NCBI GenBank assembly: GCA_049840515.1
Contig: JASGKW010000002.1
Location: 1 to 64,000, forward strand
Direction of reading: 5' to 3'
Origin: Muricomes sp049840515
Lineage (GTDB): Bacteria > Bacillota > Clostridia > Lachnospirales > Lachnospiraceae
DNA: 64,000 bases
Below the pieces are notes generated by a model that searched no databases, was not told the DNA's origin, and saw only the letters and a list, made by a program, of their open reading frames with translations. How positions within the stretch are numbered: position 1 is the first letter of the stretch; each line of letters starts with the position of its first letter. A program made the position numbers and the translations under genes. Below, piece after piece: positions 9,068 through 18,701 of the stretch.

Positions 9068-11314
9068 CTATTTTTTACTCTTGGTTCCCATGGCATCTCT
9101 CTTCGACTGCTTCAGCCGGTTTAATGTCACTTCTTTTTCTCCGTATGTTATTTTGGTCTCTGTCCCCTCTTCAAAGAGATAAACCTGTTCTACCTCATCA
9201 TTCTTTTGAAGCTTGATTCCTCTTACCCCCACGGCTCCCTTTTTCTTCTCCGGGACTTCCACTGCCGGGAATCTCAGGAAATATCCCCCTTTTGTCTGGA
9301 GTACAATATTCTGATTCTCGGTCACAACATTTACGCCGATGAGGACATCCTCTTCCTGCAGTTTTGTAGCGGCTATGGTGCGCTTTAACACCTGGAATTC
9401 TGTACCTTCCACTTTTTTAATCATTCCCTGCTTCGTGGTAAAAAGCAGTTTTGCAAACCGCATCTGCTCCCCGTCACATATGGTGATAATCTGCTCCTCA
9501 CTGCTGGAATAATTGGTAATGTTGTCAATGGGAATTCCTTTGTCCCTGAACTTTCCGTAGGGCAGGTCCATCACCTTTGCCTGGTGCATCTTACCTCCGT
9601 CCGTAAAAATACAGATTTTCCCGGTGTTCATACAGTGAATCACATATTTATTCTCACTGTCGGCCGCCTCTTTATTTCTCTCATATGTGGCTGTATCAAT
9701 AGTCTTTGCATATCCGAACCTGTCCATCAAAAAGATAACTTCCTGCTCTTCAATCTTCTTTTCTTCAAATACAGCTTCCTCTGCATTCTCCACCATAGTG
9801 CGGCGCTTGCGTCCATATTGCTTTTTATAAGAATCCAGTTCTTCTATAATCAAATCCGCCATAGAGTCATAATGATTCAGGATATCTTCATAGCGTGCAA
9901 TACGTTTCAATGTCTCCTCATGCTCACGCTGAAGAGCCTCAATTTCCAGACCGATTAACCGGTACATCCGCATTTCAAGTATGGCTGTAGCCTGTCTTTC
10001 TGTAAATCTGAGCAATGCCGCCATCTTTTGGGATATGCGGGATTTAAATGTAATATTTTCTGTAACTCCATTTACAAGACATTCTCTGGCATCTTTTACA
10101 GATTTACTTCCCCTGAGAATTTCTATGATTAAATCTATAACATCACAGGCTTTTATCAAGCCTTCCTGAACTTCCTTTTTCTCCTGCTCTTTCTGCAGCA
10201 GTGTGGTATATTTCCTGGTCATCAAGTCAAACTGAAAGTCCACGTGATGCTCAATGATTGCTTTCAGTCCCAGAGTCTCAGGCCGTCCGTCTGCAACCGC
10301 CAGCATGTTTACACCGAAGGTATCCTCCAGGCGGGTTTTTTTATAGAGCATATTCTTCAGGTTCTCTACGTCTGCCCCTTTTCTCAGTTCCAGCACAATG
10401 CGGATTCCTTCTTTGGATGACTGATTGGAAATATCCACAATATCCCCGGTTTTCTTGGATTCCACAAGACTGTAGACATCATTTAAGAACTTGCCTATCC
10501 CGCTGCCTATCATGGTATACGGAATCTCGGTTATAACAAGCTGGCTTTTGCCGCCTTTTAACTCCTCGACTTCCACCTTCCCCCGGACTTTGATTTTTCC
10601 CTGTCCGCTCTCATAAATATTAAGCAGCTCATCTTTATTGACTACAACGCCCCCTGTGGGGAAATCCGGGCCTTTGATATATTTCATCAACTGCTTTGTG
10701 CTGATTTCATCATTTTTCATATATGCTTTTACAGCATCGATTACTTCGCCCAGATTATGGGTTGGAATGCTTGTGGCCATACCTACCGCAATTCCCTCCG
10801 CACCATTTACCAGAAGATTTGGGATGCGCACCGGAAGAACAAGCGGCTCCGTCTCGGTCTCGTCAAAGTTTGGGCCAAAATCCACGATATCTTTATCCAG
10901 GTCAGCCAGATATGCTTCCTGGGTAAATTTTGTGAGCCTGGCTTCTGTATAACGCATGGCAGCCGCCCCGTCACCTTCTATGGAGCCGAAATTGCCGTGG
11001 CCATCTACCAGAATCATTCCCTTCTTAAACTCCTGGGCCATCACCACCAGTGCCTCATATATGGAACTGTCACCGTGAGGGTGATATTTACCCATCGTGT
11101 CCCCGACAATACGGGCACATTTTCTGTAAGGCTTGTCATACCTGATTCCCAGCTCATACATATCATACAGGGTTCTTCTCTGAACCGGCTTCAGACCATC
11201 TCTCACGTCCGGCAGAGCCCTGGCAACAATGACACTCATGGCATAGTCAATATATGATTTCTTCATGATTTCAGAATATTCGGTTCTGATAACCTGTGAT
11301 TCAACACTACTCAT
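9068..11314 (-). CDS. parC: type IIA DNA topoisomerase subunit A (topoisomerase IV-like)
   Basis: Breakage-reunion subunit of a type II topoisomerase. The N-terminal winged-helix domain contains ARALPDVRDGLKPVQRR, the quinolone-region motif GKYHPHGDSSIYEALV and the catalytic Tyr in AAAMRYTEARL; a coiled coil follows, then a beta-pinwheel C-terminal domain from about residue 520. I see no GyrA box (QRRGGKG-type) in the pinwheel, which favours ParC over GyrA, although Lachnospiraceae annotations vary. 748 residues, frame intact. It starts 19 bp after parE with AGGAAGGTGAATTAAG. The quinolone-determining Ser and Glu are both present (wild-type). Confidence 0.9.
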   Translation of the reverse strand: MSSVESQVIRTEYSEIMKKSYIDYAMSVIVARALPDVRDGLKPVQRRTLYDMYELGIRYDKPYRKCARIVGDTMGKYHPHGDSSIYEALVVMAQEFKKGMILVDGHGNFGSIEGDGAAAMRYTEARLTKFTQEAYLADLDKDIVDFGPNFDETETEPLVLPVRIPNLLVNGAEGIAVGMATSIPTHNLGEVIDAVKAYMKNDEISTKQLMKYIKGPDFPTGGVVVNKDELLNIYESGQGKIKVRGKVEVEELKGGKSQLVITEIPYTMIGSGIGKFLNDVYSLVESKKTGDIVDISNQSSKEGIRIVLELRKGADVENLKNMLYKKTRLEDTFGVNMLAVADGRPETLGLKAIIEHHVDFQFDLMTRKYTTLLQKEQEKKEVQEGLIKACDVIDLIIEILRGSKSVKDARECLVNGVTENITFKSRISQKMAALLRFTERQATAILEMRMYRLIGLEIEALQREHEETLKRIARYEDILNHYDSMADLIIEELDSYKKQYGRKRRTMVENAEEAVFEEKKIEEQEVIFLMDRFGYAKTIDTATYERNKEAADSENKYVIHCMNTGKICIFTDGGKMHQAKVMDLPYGKFRDKGIPIDNITNYSSSEEQIITICDGEQMRFAKLLFTTKQGMIKKVEGTEFQVLKRTIAATKLQEEDVLIGVNVVTENQNIVLQTKGGYFLRFPAVEVPEKKKGAVGVRGIKLQKNDEVEQVYLFEEGTETKITYGEKEVTLNRLKQSKRDAMGTKSKK

Positions 11315-11333
11315 CTTAATTCACCTTCCTGCC

Positions 11334-13257
11334 TTAAATATCCAGCTCTGCATCTGTGGCATTCTCATATATGAAAGCCCGCCTTGGCGGCACTTCTGTT
11401 CCCATCAGCATCTCAGTCACACCGGATGCCATGCGCGCATCTTCAATTTCCACCAGTGTGAGCATTCTTGTTTCCGGGTCCAGAGTGGTTTCCCAGAGCT
11501 GCTGAGCGTCCATTTCTCCCAGACCTTTGTACCGCTGCAATGTAAAAGGCCCGCTGTGGGTTTTCCGATACTTCTCCAGCGCTTTATCGTCATAAAGATA
11601 TTCTTCTTCACCGCTTTTAGGCATCACTTTATACAGAGGAGGCATGGCAATATAGACATGTCCCTCATAAATCAATTCCGGCATAAACCGGTAAAATAAT
11701 GTCAGAAGCAATGTGGAAATATGTGCTCCATCCACATCGGCATCCGCCATGATAATGATTTTGTCGTATCTCAGCCTGGTAATGTCAAAGTCATTCCCGT
11801 ACCCCTCTGAAAATCCGCACCCAAAAGCATTAATCATTGTTTTAATTTCCGCATTCGCCAGTACTTTGTCAATGCTGGCTTTCTCTACATTCAGGATTTT
11901 TCCTCTGATAGGCAGAATCGCCTGATAATTTCTATCCCTGGCTGTTTTAGCCGAGCCTCCCGCAGAGTCTCCCTCCACAATAAAAATCTCACACTTGCCG
12001 GCATCTCTGCTCTCACAGTTTGCCAGCTTTCCATTGCTGTCAAAAGAATATTTCTGCTTGGACAACAGATTTGTCTTGGCTTTCTCCTCTGTTTTTCTGA
12101 TTTTAGCGGCCTTTTCTGCGCAGGACAGGACTTTTTTCAGAGATTCCAGATTCCGGTCAAAATACAGTGTAATCTCATCCCCGGTCACCTTTCCTGTAGC
12201 TTTCGCAGCATCAGGGTTGTCCAGCTTTGTCTTAGTCTGCCCCTCAAATCTGGGGTCTGGATGTTTGATGGAAACAATAGCAGTCATGCCATTTCGGATA
12301 TCCGCGCCCGTAAAATTGGCATCCTTCTCCTTCAGAACACCCAACTCCCTCGCATACTGGTTCATAACTGTAGTAAATGTAGTTTTAAACCCGGTAAGGT
12401 GTGTTCCCCCCTCCGCATTGTATATATTATTACAGAATCCCAGCACATTTTCATGAAATTCATTGACATATTGAAGCACAACCTCCACCTCAATACCTTC
12501 GGAGGTTCCCTTAAAATAAACGGGGTCATGAATCACTTCTTTTTTCTTATTCAAATCTTTAATAAATCCAATAATCCCGTCCGGCTCATGGTAAACAATA
12601 TGCTCCGCCGTTTCCTGTCTTTTATCATCAAAAATAATCGTGAGCTGAGGGTTTAGATAGGCCGTTTCGTGGAGCCGGCTTTTTACTTCCTCCGCCCGGA
12701 ATTTTGTTTTTTCAAAAATCGTGTCATCCGGGAGAAAATTAACCTTTGTTCCCGTTTTTCTTGTTTTTCCGATTATAGGGAGGAGTCCATCCTCTAAGCT
12801 CAATAACCGGAACTCCCCGCTCATATCTGTCATGGTGAATAGCGCCCTCCCTGCTGACCTGCACATCCATATAGGCAGAAAGCGCATTTACCACAGAAGA
12901 GCCTACCCCATGAAGCCCTCCGCTTGTTTTATATGCTGAATCATCAAACTTTCCCCCTGCATGCAGTGTGGTATATACGACACGCTCCGCAGATACCCCT
13001 TTACTGTGCATACCAACAGGGACACCCCGGCCATTGTCCTCAATCGTAGCCGAGCCGTCCTTCTCCAAAGTTACATGAATTTCAGTGCAGTGGCCGGCAA
13101 GGTGCTCATCCACCGAATTATCCACCATCTCATAAATCAGATGATTCAATCCCTTTGTTGAAACGCTTCCTATATACATACCAGGTCTTTTCCTGACCGC
13201 TTCCAACCCTTCTAATACAGAAATACTGTCCGCATCATATGTATTTTTATTTCCCAT
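11334..13257 (-). CDS. parE: type IIA DNA topoisomerase subunit B (topoisomerase IV-like, one frame break)
   Basis: ATPase subunit of the topoisomerase with the downstream subunit A. The GHKL ATPase domain has SVLEGLEAVRKRPGMYIGS, VDNSVDEHLAG, IEDNGRGVPVG and SGGLHGVGSSVVNALS; the TOPRIM domain has IFIVEGDSAGGSAK, PIRGKILNVEKA and IIMADADVDGAH. Near 12800 an extra base in CTTAGAGGATGG shifts the frame between the GHKL and transducer parts (VIEL then EDGLLPIIGKTRK); otherwise full length. The start is ATG 13257 with GAGAGAGG upstream. A gyrase pair proper would be expected near dnaA, outside the window. Confidence 0.92.
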
Positions 13258-13388
13258 AGTACCTCTCTCCGCAAAATACATCCCTGCCGCTTAAGCTGAA
13301 TTTCCCCGCTTCAGCGGCATGAATGCTTTCTTTTTATTACTGCCAATACTTGATTCTTCCAAGTCTTGGCTCATAACAGTCTGTGTCC

Positions 13389-13417
13389 ATATTATCACAA
13401 ACTGTGGCCTTGTTCAA
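13389..13417 (-). promoter_or_regulatory. sigma-A promoter of parE-parC
   Basis: Minus-strand TTGAAC (13412-13417), 17-bp spacer, TAATAT (13389-13394). It lies immediately after the spoIIP stop, so the leader is about 125 nt. Confidence 0.7.
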
Positions 13418-13424
13418 ATATATT

Positions 13425-14696
13425 TTATTCTGTCAGCACATAATGGAGTGTATCCGCAAGAACCTCCATGGCATTTTTCATCTCTTCCACTGTATTTGTC
13501 TGTGCTCCCGCCTCTATCAGCAGTGACTTAGGCTTCAAATGCAGATTATACCGATATCCTCCCAGATAAATATGTCTGGCAAACCCCGGATGTCTACTCT
13601 CGGATGCCAGCTCCATCTGAAGAGAAAATGCAAGGTTATCCTGAATATATGGATTGTTGAGATAAGCAATATCTCCATTTGTCCTTGTACGGCTCAATCC
13701 ATTAAAATACATGATTCTCGCGGTAGGTTTTCCATTGACTTCTGTTAACAGATGGGTGCCCTCCGCCACTCCGTCTCTGTGCAAATCTATCACCACTTCT
13801 ACAGAAGGATTTGCGTCCAGAACCTGACGGATGGAAGCTTCCGCATTCTCATATGCATTGCTTCTGTCAAGCTGCCCATTGATAATATCATAAACCCCGG
13901 TGTCATGAATGGTCTTAATTCCTTTTTGATTCAAGAGCTGTGTCAGGTACTCTCCCACCCCCACTATGCTGGTATTTGGGTCCCCCGGCACAGAGTCTGC
14001 AAATGCTTCCTGGGAATGGGTATGAAAAATAAGAACTTTGGGCTCCTCACCTGTTGTGTCAACTTTCATGCTTCTCCCAAGAAGGTCATCTACATTCAAC
14101 TGCTCCGGCCCAATCATGGTGGTGCTGTCCACTGTATAAAAATTGCCCAGCAGATAATTGAAGTCTCTCAACTTTTCAATGGACATATCAATGGGAGAAC
14201 TTCCCGGAGGAGCAGGCGGAATCTCCTCCACAGGAGGATTCTTTGCTATCAGATTTCCATTTTCGTCAATCATATTTTCATCATTTGCCTGATTCTCCAG
14301 TATTTTTGCAATGGTTTCCTCATCCTCTATAGCTAATTCGTATGGTTCCTTCTGCTCCACATATCTCACCAGCGGGAGCCAGGACAATGCTGTTTTTTTT
14401 ATCCACTGTATCGCTGTCGGCTCTGAATCTTTCTTTAAATAAGCCAGGCCTGGCATGTACATTTCTTCTGTACATTTTTGTACAGTCTCCTGGGTTGTAA
14501 ATCTCCACTGCCCCGCCATATTCTTGCCACTTATGTATATCATACTAATGCATGCCAGAGTGCCTAAGGCAACTGCCGCCATGCGCAGAAAAGCTGATTG
14601 CTTCATACGCTGCCTTCTTTCAAAAAGAACATCTTCCGGGGCCGCCCTACAGAGAAGCTCCGCTCTTCTCCATGTATATGACCCCGGCATGTCCAT
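13425..14696 (-). CDS. spoIIP: stage II sporulation protein P
   Basis: Membrane-anchored peptidoglycan amidase/endopeptidase that acts with SpoIID and SpoIIM during engulfment of the forespore. The 423-residue protein has one N-terminal membrane segment (about residues 36-58, FLRMAAVALGTLACISMIYI), a spacer, and the SpoIIP catalytic domain with KVLIFHTHSQEAF, VVIDLHRDGV and the C-terminal SLLIEAGAQTNTVEEM. The start overlaps the gpr stop as TAATG, so it is translationally coupled; Met30 (MKQSAFLRM) is an alternative start closer to the membrane segment. Intact frame. The gpr-spoIIP order is typical of Clostridia. Confidence 0.95.
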   Translation of the reverse strand: MDMPGSYTWRRAELLCRAAPEDVLFERRQRMKQSAFLRMAAVALGTLACISMIYISGKNMAGQWRFTTQETVQKCTEEMYMPGLAYLKKDSEPTAIQWIKKTALSWLPLVRYVEQKEPYELAIEDEETIAKILENQANDENMIDENGNLIAKNPPVEEIPPAPPGSSPIDMSIEKLRDFNYLLGNFYTVDSTTMIGPEQLNVDDLLGRSMKVDTTGEEPKVLIFHTHSQEAFADSVPGDPNTSIVGVGEYLTQLLNQKGIKTIHDTGVYDIINGQLDRSNAYENAEASIRQVLDANPSVEVVIDLHRDGVAEGTHLLTEVNGKPTARIMYFNGLSRTRTNGDIAYLNNPYIQDNLAFSLQMELASESRHPGFARHIYLGGYRYNLHLKPKSLLIEAGAQTNTVEEMKNAMEVLADTLHYVLTE

Positions 14697-15676
14697 TATG
14701 CCTGCTGTGCATTAGTGAATAAAATGTTCATTCCCTCGGAAATAGTATAGCTGATTTGTTTTACCATCTCGTCCACATCCTTGGGAGTCACAAACATACC
14801 ATTTAGATGTGGAGAAATCAGTTCTTTTACCAGCTCATATTTTTCTGCAGCATTATAAGTGCGCAGGACATCGCCCACACCTTTGAGCATTTCTGATGTC
14901 TCCAGCGCCTGAATCAGATTTTCCATCGTGTCATTTACGATTGTGGCCGCATCTACTACAGTGGGCACTCCTATGCCTATGACAGGAACTCCGAGAGATT
15001 CCTTTGTCAGCCCATTTCTGTGGTTGCCAACCCCTGAGCCTGGGTGGATGCCTGTGTCTGCTATCTGCACAGTGCGGTTTAATCTTCTGCTGTTTCTCGC
15101 GGCCAGCGCGTCAACTGCAATTACAAGGTCAGGCTTTGTCTCCTCTACAACACCTTTGATAATCTCCACAGTTTCCATTCCGGTCTGGCCCATAACTCCC
15201 GGCACGATGGCACTCACCATATTGGCGTGTTCCATGCCCATGGCATATTTTCCATACTCTTTCACAATATGCCTTGTCACACAGAGATTGTCAACAACAT
15301 AGGGACCCAGCGCATCCGGTGTTACATGAGGGTTCCCAAGCCCTACAATCAGCACTGACAAATCATTTCTTTTTTCTATACCCTTTTCTTCAATCAATTC
15401 GCCGATAAACTCTGCCAGTTTCTCCGAAATTTCTCTGTGGTATCCCTCATCTGGAACAGCCAGATTAGGAGCCTCTAAAGTAAGATATGTTCCCACAGGT
15501 TTACCCATAACCTTTGCACCATTTTCCGTTTCAATACGCACTCTGGAAATACGGAGTTCTCTCTCCTCATCGTATTCCTCCTCCAGAATAACTCCCTGCA
15601 CTTCCACATTGTCGGATTCAAACCGCTCTTTCTCTTCCAGGGCTAAATCTGTTCTAATACTATACTTGTCCAGCAT
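14696..15676 (-). CDS. gpr: GPR germination endopeptidase
   Basis: Spore protease that degrades small acid-soluble proteins during germination; made as a zymogen in the forespore. The N-terminus MLDKYSIRTDLALEE matches the family propeptide region, and the core carries VLIVGLGNPHVTPDALGP, AIVPGVMGQTGMET, DLVIAVDALAAR and TGIHPGSGVGNHRNGL. 326 residues, close to family length, frame intact. Rho-independent signals are absent between it and spoIIP, with which it is coupled. A sigma-F/G promoter is expected upstream, but I could not recognise one; an inverted-repeat element occupies 15708-15820 there. Confidence 0.95.
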   Translation of the reverse strand: MLDKYSIRTDLALEEKERFESDNVEVQGVILEEEYDEERELRISRVRIETENGAKVMGKPVGTYLTLEAPNLAVPDEGYHREISEKLAEFIGELIEEKGIEKRNDLSVLIVGLGNPHVTPDALGPYVVDNLCVTRHIVKEYGKYAMGMEHANMVSAIVPGVMGQTGMETVEIIKGVVEETKPDLVIAVDALAARNSRRLNRTVQIADTGIHPGSGVGNHRNGLTKESLGVPVIGIGVPTVVDAATIVNDTMENLIQALETSEMLKGVGDVLRTYNAAEKYELVKELISPHLNGMFVTPKDVDEMVKQISYTISEGMNILFTNAQQA

Positions 15677-15707
15677 CTCCAGTCCTCACTCTTCCTTCTT
15701 ATGGTTA

Positions 15708-15820
15708 TTACAGTTCTTCCCTGCAGCTCTGGCACACAGCTTTGCTGTACACTTTCCGCCATACAGCCCGATTTGGCTGCTGCGCGGTGTTTTTTGCGGA
15801 TAACATGGCTGAACTGTAAC
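15708..15820. repeat. short inverted-repeat element between gpr and rpsT (imperfect copy)
   Basis: TTACAGTTCTTCCCTG at 15708-15723 and CATGGCTGAACTGTAA at 15804-15819 are imperfect inverted ends of the same family as 30484-30656. The interior (about 80 bp) has no coding potential. The 306-bp intergenic region 15677-15982 holds this element plus the rpsT promoter. Confidence 0.55.
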
Positions 15821-15858
15821 TTTACAGCTAGTTTTTACAATATTTTCAGAAATATGTA

Positions 15859-15887
15859 TTGACAACCATTGTTCCTTATCATAAAAT
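15859..15887 (+). promoter_or_regulatory. sigma-A promoter of rpsT
   Basis: TTGACA (15859-15864), 17-bp spacer, TAAAAT (15882-15887). The leader to the start codon is about 90 nt. Confidence 0.85.
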
Positions 15888-15982
15888 AAATGAGTATGTT
15901 CCGCGCGAAACGTCCGTGTCCGATTTTGCCGGGATTATTTATTCACTATTTTGAAAATTTCACATATTTGGAGGTGTACAGA

Positions 15983-16246
15983 TTGGCTAACATTAAATCT
16001 GCTAAGAAAAGAATTTTAGTAAATGAAACAAAAGCTGCAAGAAACAAGGCGATTAAGTCTAAAGTTAAAACTTCTATAAAGAAAGTAGAAGCTGCAGTAG
16101 CACAGAATGACGCAGCAACAGCAAAGACAGCATTACAGGCTGCTATTACAGAGATTGCCAAGGCAGGAAGCAAAGGTGTTTATCACAAAAACACAGTTTC
16201 AAGAAAAATTTCCCGTCTGGCAAAGGCTGTAAACGCAATTGCTTAA
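15983..16246 (+). CDS. rpsT: 30S ribosomal protein S20
   Basis: Primary 16S rRNA-binding protein of the small subunit. The product is 87 residues, Lys/Ala-rich and helical: LANIKSAKKRILVNETKAAR at the start and TVSRKISRLAKAVNAIA at the end, as expected for bS20. Translation starts at TTG 15983 with TTGGAGGTG placed seven bases upstream; longer in-frame starts lack a site and extend beyond the family length. A rare start codon is common for rpsT, where translation is feedback-regulated in other bacteria. It has its own promoter and terminator and is divergent from gpr. Confidence 0.97.
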   Translation: MANIKSAKKRILVNETKAARNKAIKSKVKTSIKKVEAAVAQNDAATAKTALQAAITEIAKAGSKGVYHKNTVSRKISRLAKAVNAIA

Positions 16247-16260
16247 TAGATAGAGAATCA

Positions 16261-16294
16261 AAAACATCCACTCCCGTCAAGTGGATGTTTTTTT
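16261..16294 (+). terminator. intrinsic terminator of rpsT
   Basis: AAAACATCCACT - CCCGTCA - AGTGGATGTTTTTTT: perfect stem with a T-run, 15 bp after the rpsT stop. It also faces the end of the convergent ABC operon. Confidence 0.92.
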
Positions 16295-16313
16295 ACGTAT
16301 TGGGAAAGCTTCT

Positions 16314-16935
16314 TTATTTTTCAGGCACGTTTGCAATCTCTTCAAACCTCACCACTCTGGAACAAATCTGCTCTGCCAGCTCAATACTGTGTGTCACGAC
16401 CAAAAGTCCCAGTCCCCTTTTTTCCACTATGTTGAGCATCAGCTTCCAAATCTGTGCCTGGGCTATCATATCCAGCATGGTGCTCATCTCATCGGCAATG
16501 ATAAACTGAGTCTGAGGACCCAATGCTCTTGCCACACAGAAGCGCTGCAGCTCCCCCTCCTGACAATTCATTGGGATAACGCGTCAGCCATTCTTTTTCA
16601 ATTCCCATTTCTGCCAAAAAAGCTTCATCCGGCCTCCATGCCTCAGTTAAAGTTTTTTGCAGCTTCCACCTTGGGTTAATTGCTTTCTCCGGGTGCTGAT
16701 AAATCAACTGTACCGGACAATAGCCTTCTTCTGGAAGGGACTTTCCATTAAAAAGTACATTTCCCGAGGACGGTGTCAGATATCCGGCCAAAATCTGGGA
16801 AAGAGTGCTCTTGCCGCAGCCCGATGGACCTATCAGTGCCACTCGTTCTCCCGCATCAACTCCAAAATTCACTTCATTTAATATCATATTATTCCTGGTA
16901 TACTGAAAATTAATTCCTTTTGCTTCAAGTAGCAT
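16314..16935 (-). CDS. ABC importer ATPase, DppF/NikE-type (one frame break)
   Basis: Second nucleotide-binding subunit of a peptide/nickel-class importer. It shows Walker A GPSGCGKST, a Q-loop (LIYQHPEKAINPR), and after a frame change near 16560 the continuation ELQRFCVARAL, Walker B FIIADEMSTMLD and the H-loop VVTHS. Two details differ from the usual family: the signature region reads LSGG followed by the break, and Walker B is ADEMSTMLD. About 207 residues, shorter than typical NikE because the C-terminal oligopeptide extension is missing. The start ATG 16935 overlaps the upstream ATPase gene by 11 bp. Last gene of the operon. Confidence 0.85.
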
Positions 16936-17845
16936 GAATACAGTTCACCTCTCCTCCCCGCAGCGGACGCATGGAAAAACTTTGTTCACAGTCTTTCGTT
17001 CTTTTTGGACATCTCGGGGCAAACAAGCAGCCCTCCCGAATATCTCCCGCATATGGCTGTGAACCTTCGGTAGGATGAAATCCATTTTGAGGCATTGCCC
17101 GCCATAATGCCTTTGTATATGGATGGCGCAAAGCCTCCTCTCCTGACCTGAAATCTTCTGCCGTGGCTGTCTCAACCGCCGTCCCGGCATAAAAAACTGA
17201 AATCCTGTCTGCATATGCCAGTGCCAGGTCAAGGTCGTGAGTAATCAGCATCACTGAGCACCCCTCATCGGCAAGTGAGCGGAAATGCCCCATGGCAGTC
17301 TGTGCAATTTCTTTGCTCAATCCCGGTGTAGGCTCATCCGCTATAATCAGCTTTGCATCGCCAGTCACAGCGGTTGACAGCAAAACACGTCTCGCCATTC
17401 CCCCGGAAAGTTGAAACGGATACATCTTCTTTGCAGAATCAGCCAATCCAAATTTTTTAAATAGGGCCTCTTGTTTCCCCTTTTTGCCCCTGACACCAAT
17501 CACCTGCCTGCCAACCTGCATCAGCGGGTCAAGATATTCAACAGACTGCGGGACAAATGTAATTTCTTTTCCCCGAAGTTTTTGCTGCCATTCCCCGGTA
17601 AGCTTTCTGCCGCAGTATAACATCTCACCATCTATCTGTGCATTGTTCGGCAGAATCCCCAGTATAGCATGGGCCAGCAGACTCTTTCCCGCCCCGGAGG
17701 AACCCACAACAGCCAGAATTTCTCCTTCTCTCACATCTATACTCAAATTATGAATTACATTCATTTTCTTTTGCTCTAATCCCCGCCCATACATGAGGAA
17801 AGAAACAGACAGATTCCGGACTTCAAGTATATTGGATGTACTCAT
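16925..17845 (-). CDS. ABC importer ATPase, DppD/NikD-type
   Basis: Nucleotide-binding subunit of the importer encoded at 16314-21378. The 306-residue protein has Walker A VVGSSGAGKSLLA, Q-loop FVPQS, signature QLSGGMARR, Walker B LIIADEPTPGL and H-loop LITHD. The C-terminal oligopeptide/dipeptide-type zone carries four cysteines: CLFAPRCPKRTKDCEQS and CIHAT. In relatives these can hold an iron-sulfur cluster; that is inference here. The start ATG follows AGGAGGAATTAAG, 13 bp after the permease stop. Intact frame. Confidence 0.9.
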   Translation of the reverse strand: MSTSNILEVRNLSVSFLMYGRGLEQKKMNVIHNLSIDVREGEILAVVGSSGAGKSLLAHAILGILPNNAQIDGEMLYCGRKLTGEWQQKLRGKEITFVPQSVEYLDPLMQVGRQVIGVRGKKGKQEALFKKFGLADSAKKMYPFQLSGGMARRVLLSTAVTGDAKLIIADEPTPGLSKEIAQTAMGHFRSLADEGCSVMLITHDLDLALAYADRISVFYAGTAVETATAEDFRSGEEALRHPYTKALWRAMPQNGFHPTEGSQPYAGDIREGCLFAPRCPKRTKDCEQSFSMRPLRGGEVNCIHAT

Positions 17846-17858
17846 CTTAATTCCTCCT

Positions 17859-18701
17859 TTATTCCTGTGCGCTTTCCGGGTCTATGAGCAGCTTAATATA
17901 CTCACCCAGTTTGTTAAACAACATTACAACAATAACCAGCATTATACCCGGAAATAAAGCCAGCCACCACATCCCGACAGAAATATTTTTCAGTGCCTCC
18001 GATAAAATAATGCCGATGGCCGGTGCATCCACCGGAAGGCCAAAACCTAAGAATGTCAATCCTGCCTCATGCAGAATGGCATGGGGAAACAGTAAAATCA
18101 ATCCGATTATAAACTGGGGCAGTACATGGGGCACAATATGGGTAAATGCAACTTGCATCTTACTGATTCCAAACTTCCGGGAGGTTTTAACATATTGTGC
18201 GTTTCTGACCTGCATAACCTCCCCGCGGATTACACGGGTCAGATTTGGCCAGTGTGTCAGAGCAACACCTATGACAACACCTCTAAGCCCCCCTCCCAGC
18301 ATGAAAGAAATCAGCATAAGCAGAACCATGTGAGGAATTCCCATAAACATATCCACAAAATAGGAAACAACTTTATCTGCCCATCCCCCCGCGGTCGCTG
18401 CCAGCAATCCAAACACAAGTGCAATAAAAGCGCTGGCTGTTGCTGCCAGCGTACCAATCAAAATGCTGGTGGAGAGACCTTTCACTGAACGATAAAACAT
18501 ATCCCTTCCCAGATAATCCGTCCCAAATGGATGGGTGAGAGAAGGAACCAATTTTTTTGCCGCGTAATCAGGGGCGTAGAGCTCAGGGCTCATGGCTATC
18601 CCGGCTATAGAAATAACCCCAAGCAGCAATATAATGATGCCTGCCAGAATTAATGTTTTTGTTCTTCGGTTCATTTTATATTTCTGTTTGAAATATTTCA
18701 T
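17859..18701 (-). CDS. ABC importer permease, DppC/NikC-type
   Basis: Inner permease subunit of the peptide/nickel-type importer. From ATG 18701, which overlaps the preceding stop as ATGA, the protein has an N-terminal membrane segment (LILAGIIILLLGVISIAGIA), the conserved periplasmic HPFGTDYLGRDMFYRS, and five further membrane segments with the EAA-type loop near LTHWPNLTRVIRGEVMQVRN. The family domain is BPD_transp_1 with an OppC N-terminal segment. About 280 residues, normal. Translational coupling with the partner permease fits a heterodimer. The substrate is not inferable from this subunit. Confidence 0.92.
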   Translation of the reverse strand: MKYFKQKYKMNRRTKTLILAGIIILLLGVISIAGIAMSPELYAPDYAAKKLVPSLTHPFGTDYLGRDMFYRSVKGLSTSILIGTLAATASAFIALVFGLLAATAGGWADKVVSYFVDMFMGIPHMVLLMLISFMLGGGLRGVVIGVALTHWPNLTRVIRGEVMQVRNAQYVKTSRKFGISKMQVAFTHIVPHVLPQFIIGLILLFPHAILHEAGLTFLGFGLPVDAPAIGIILSEALKNISVGMWWLALFPGIMLVIVVMLFNKLGEYIKLLIDPESAQE

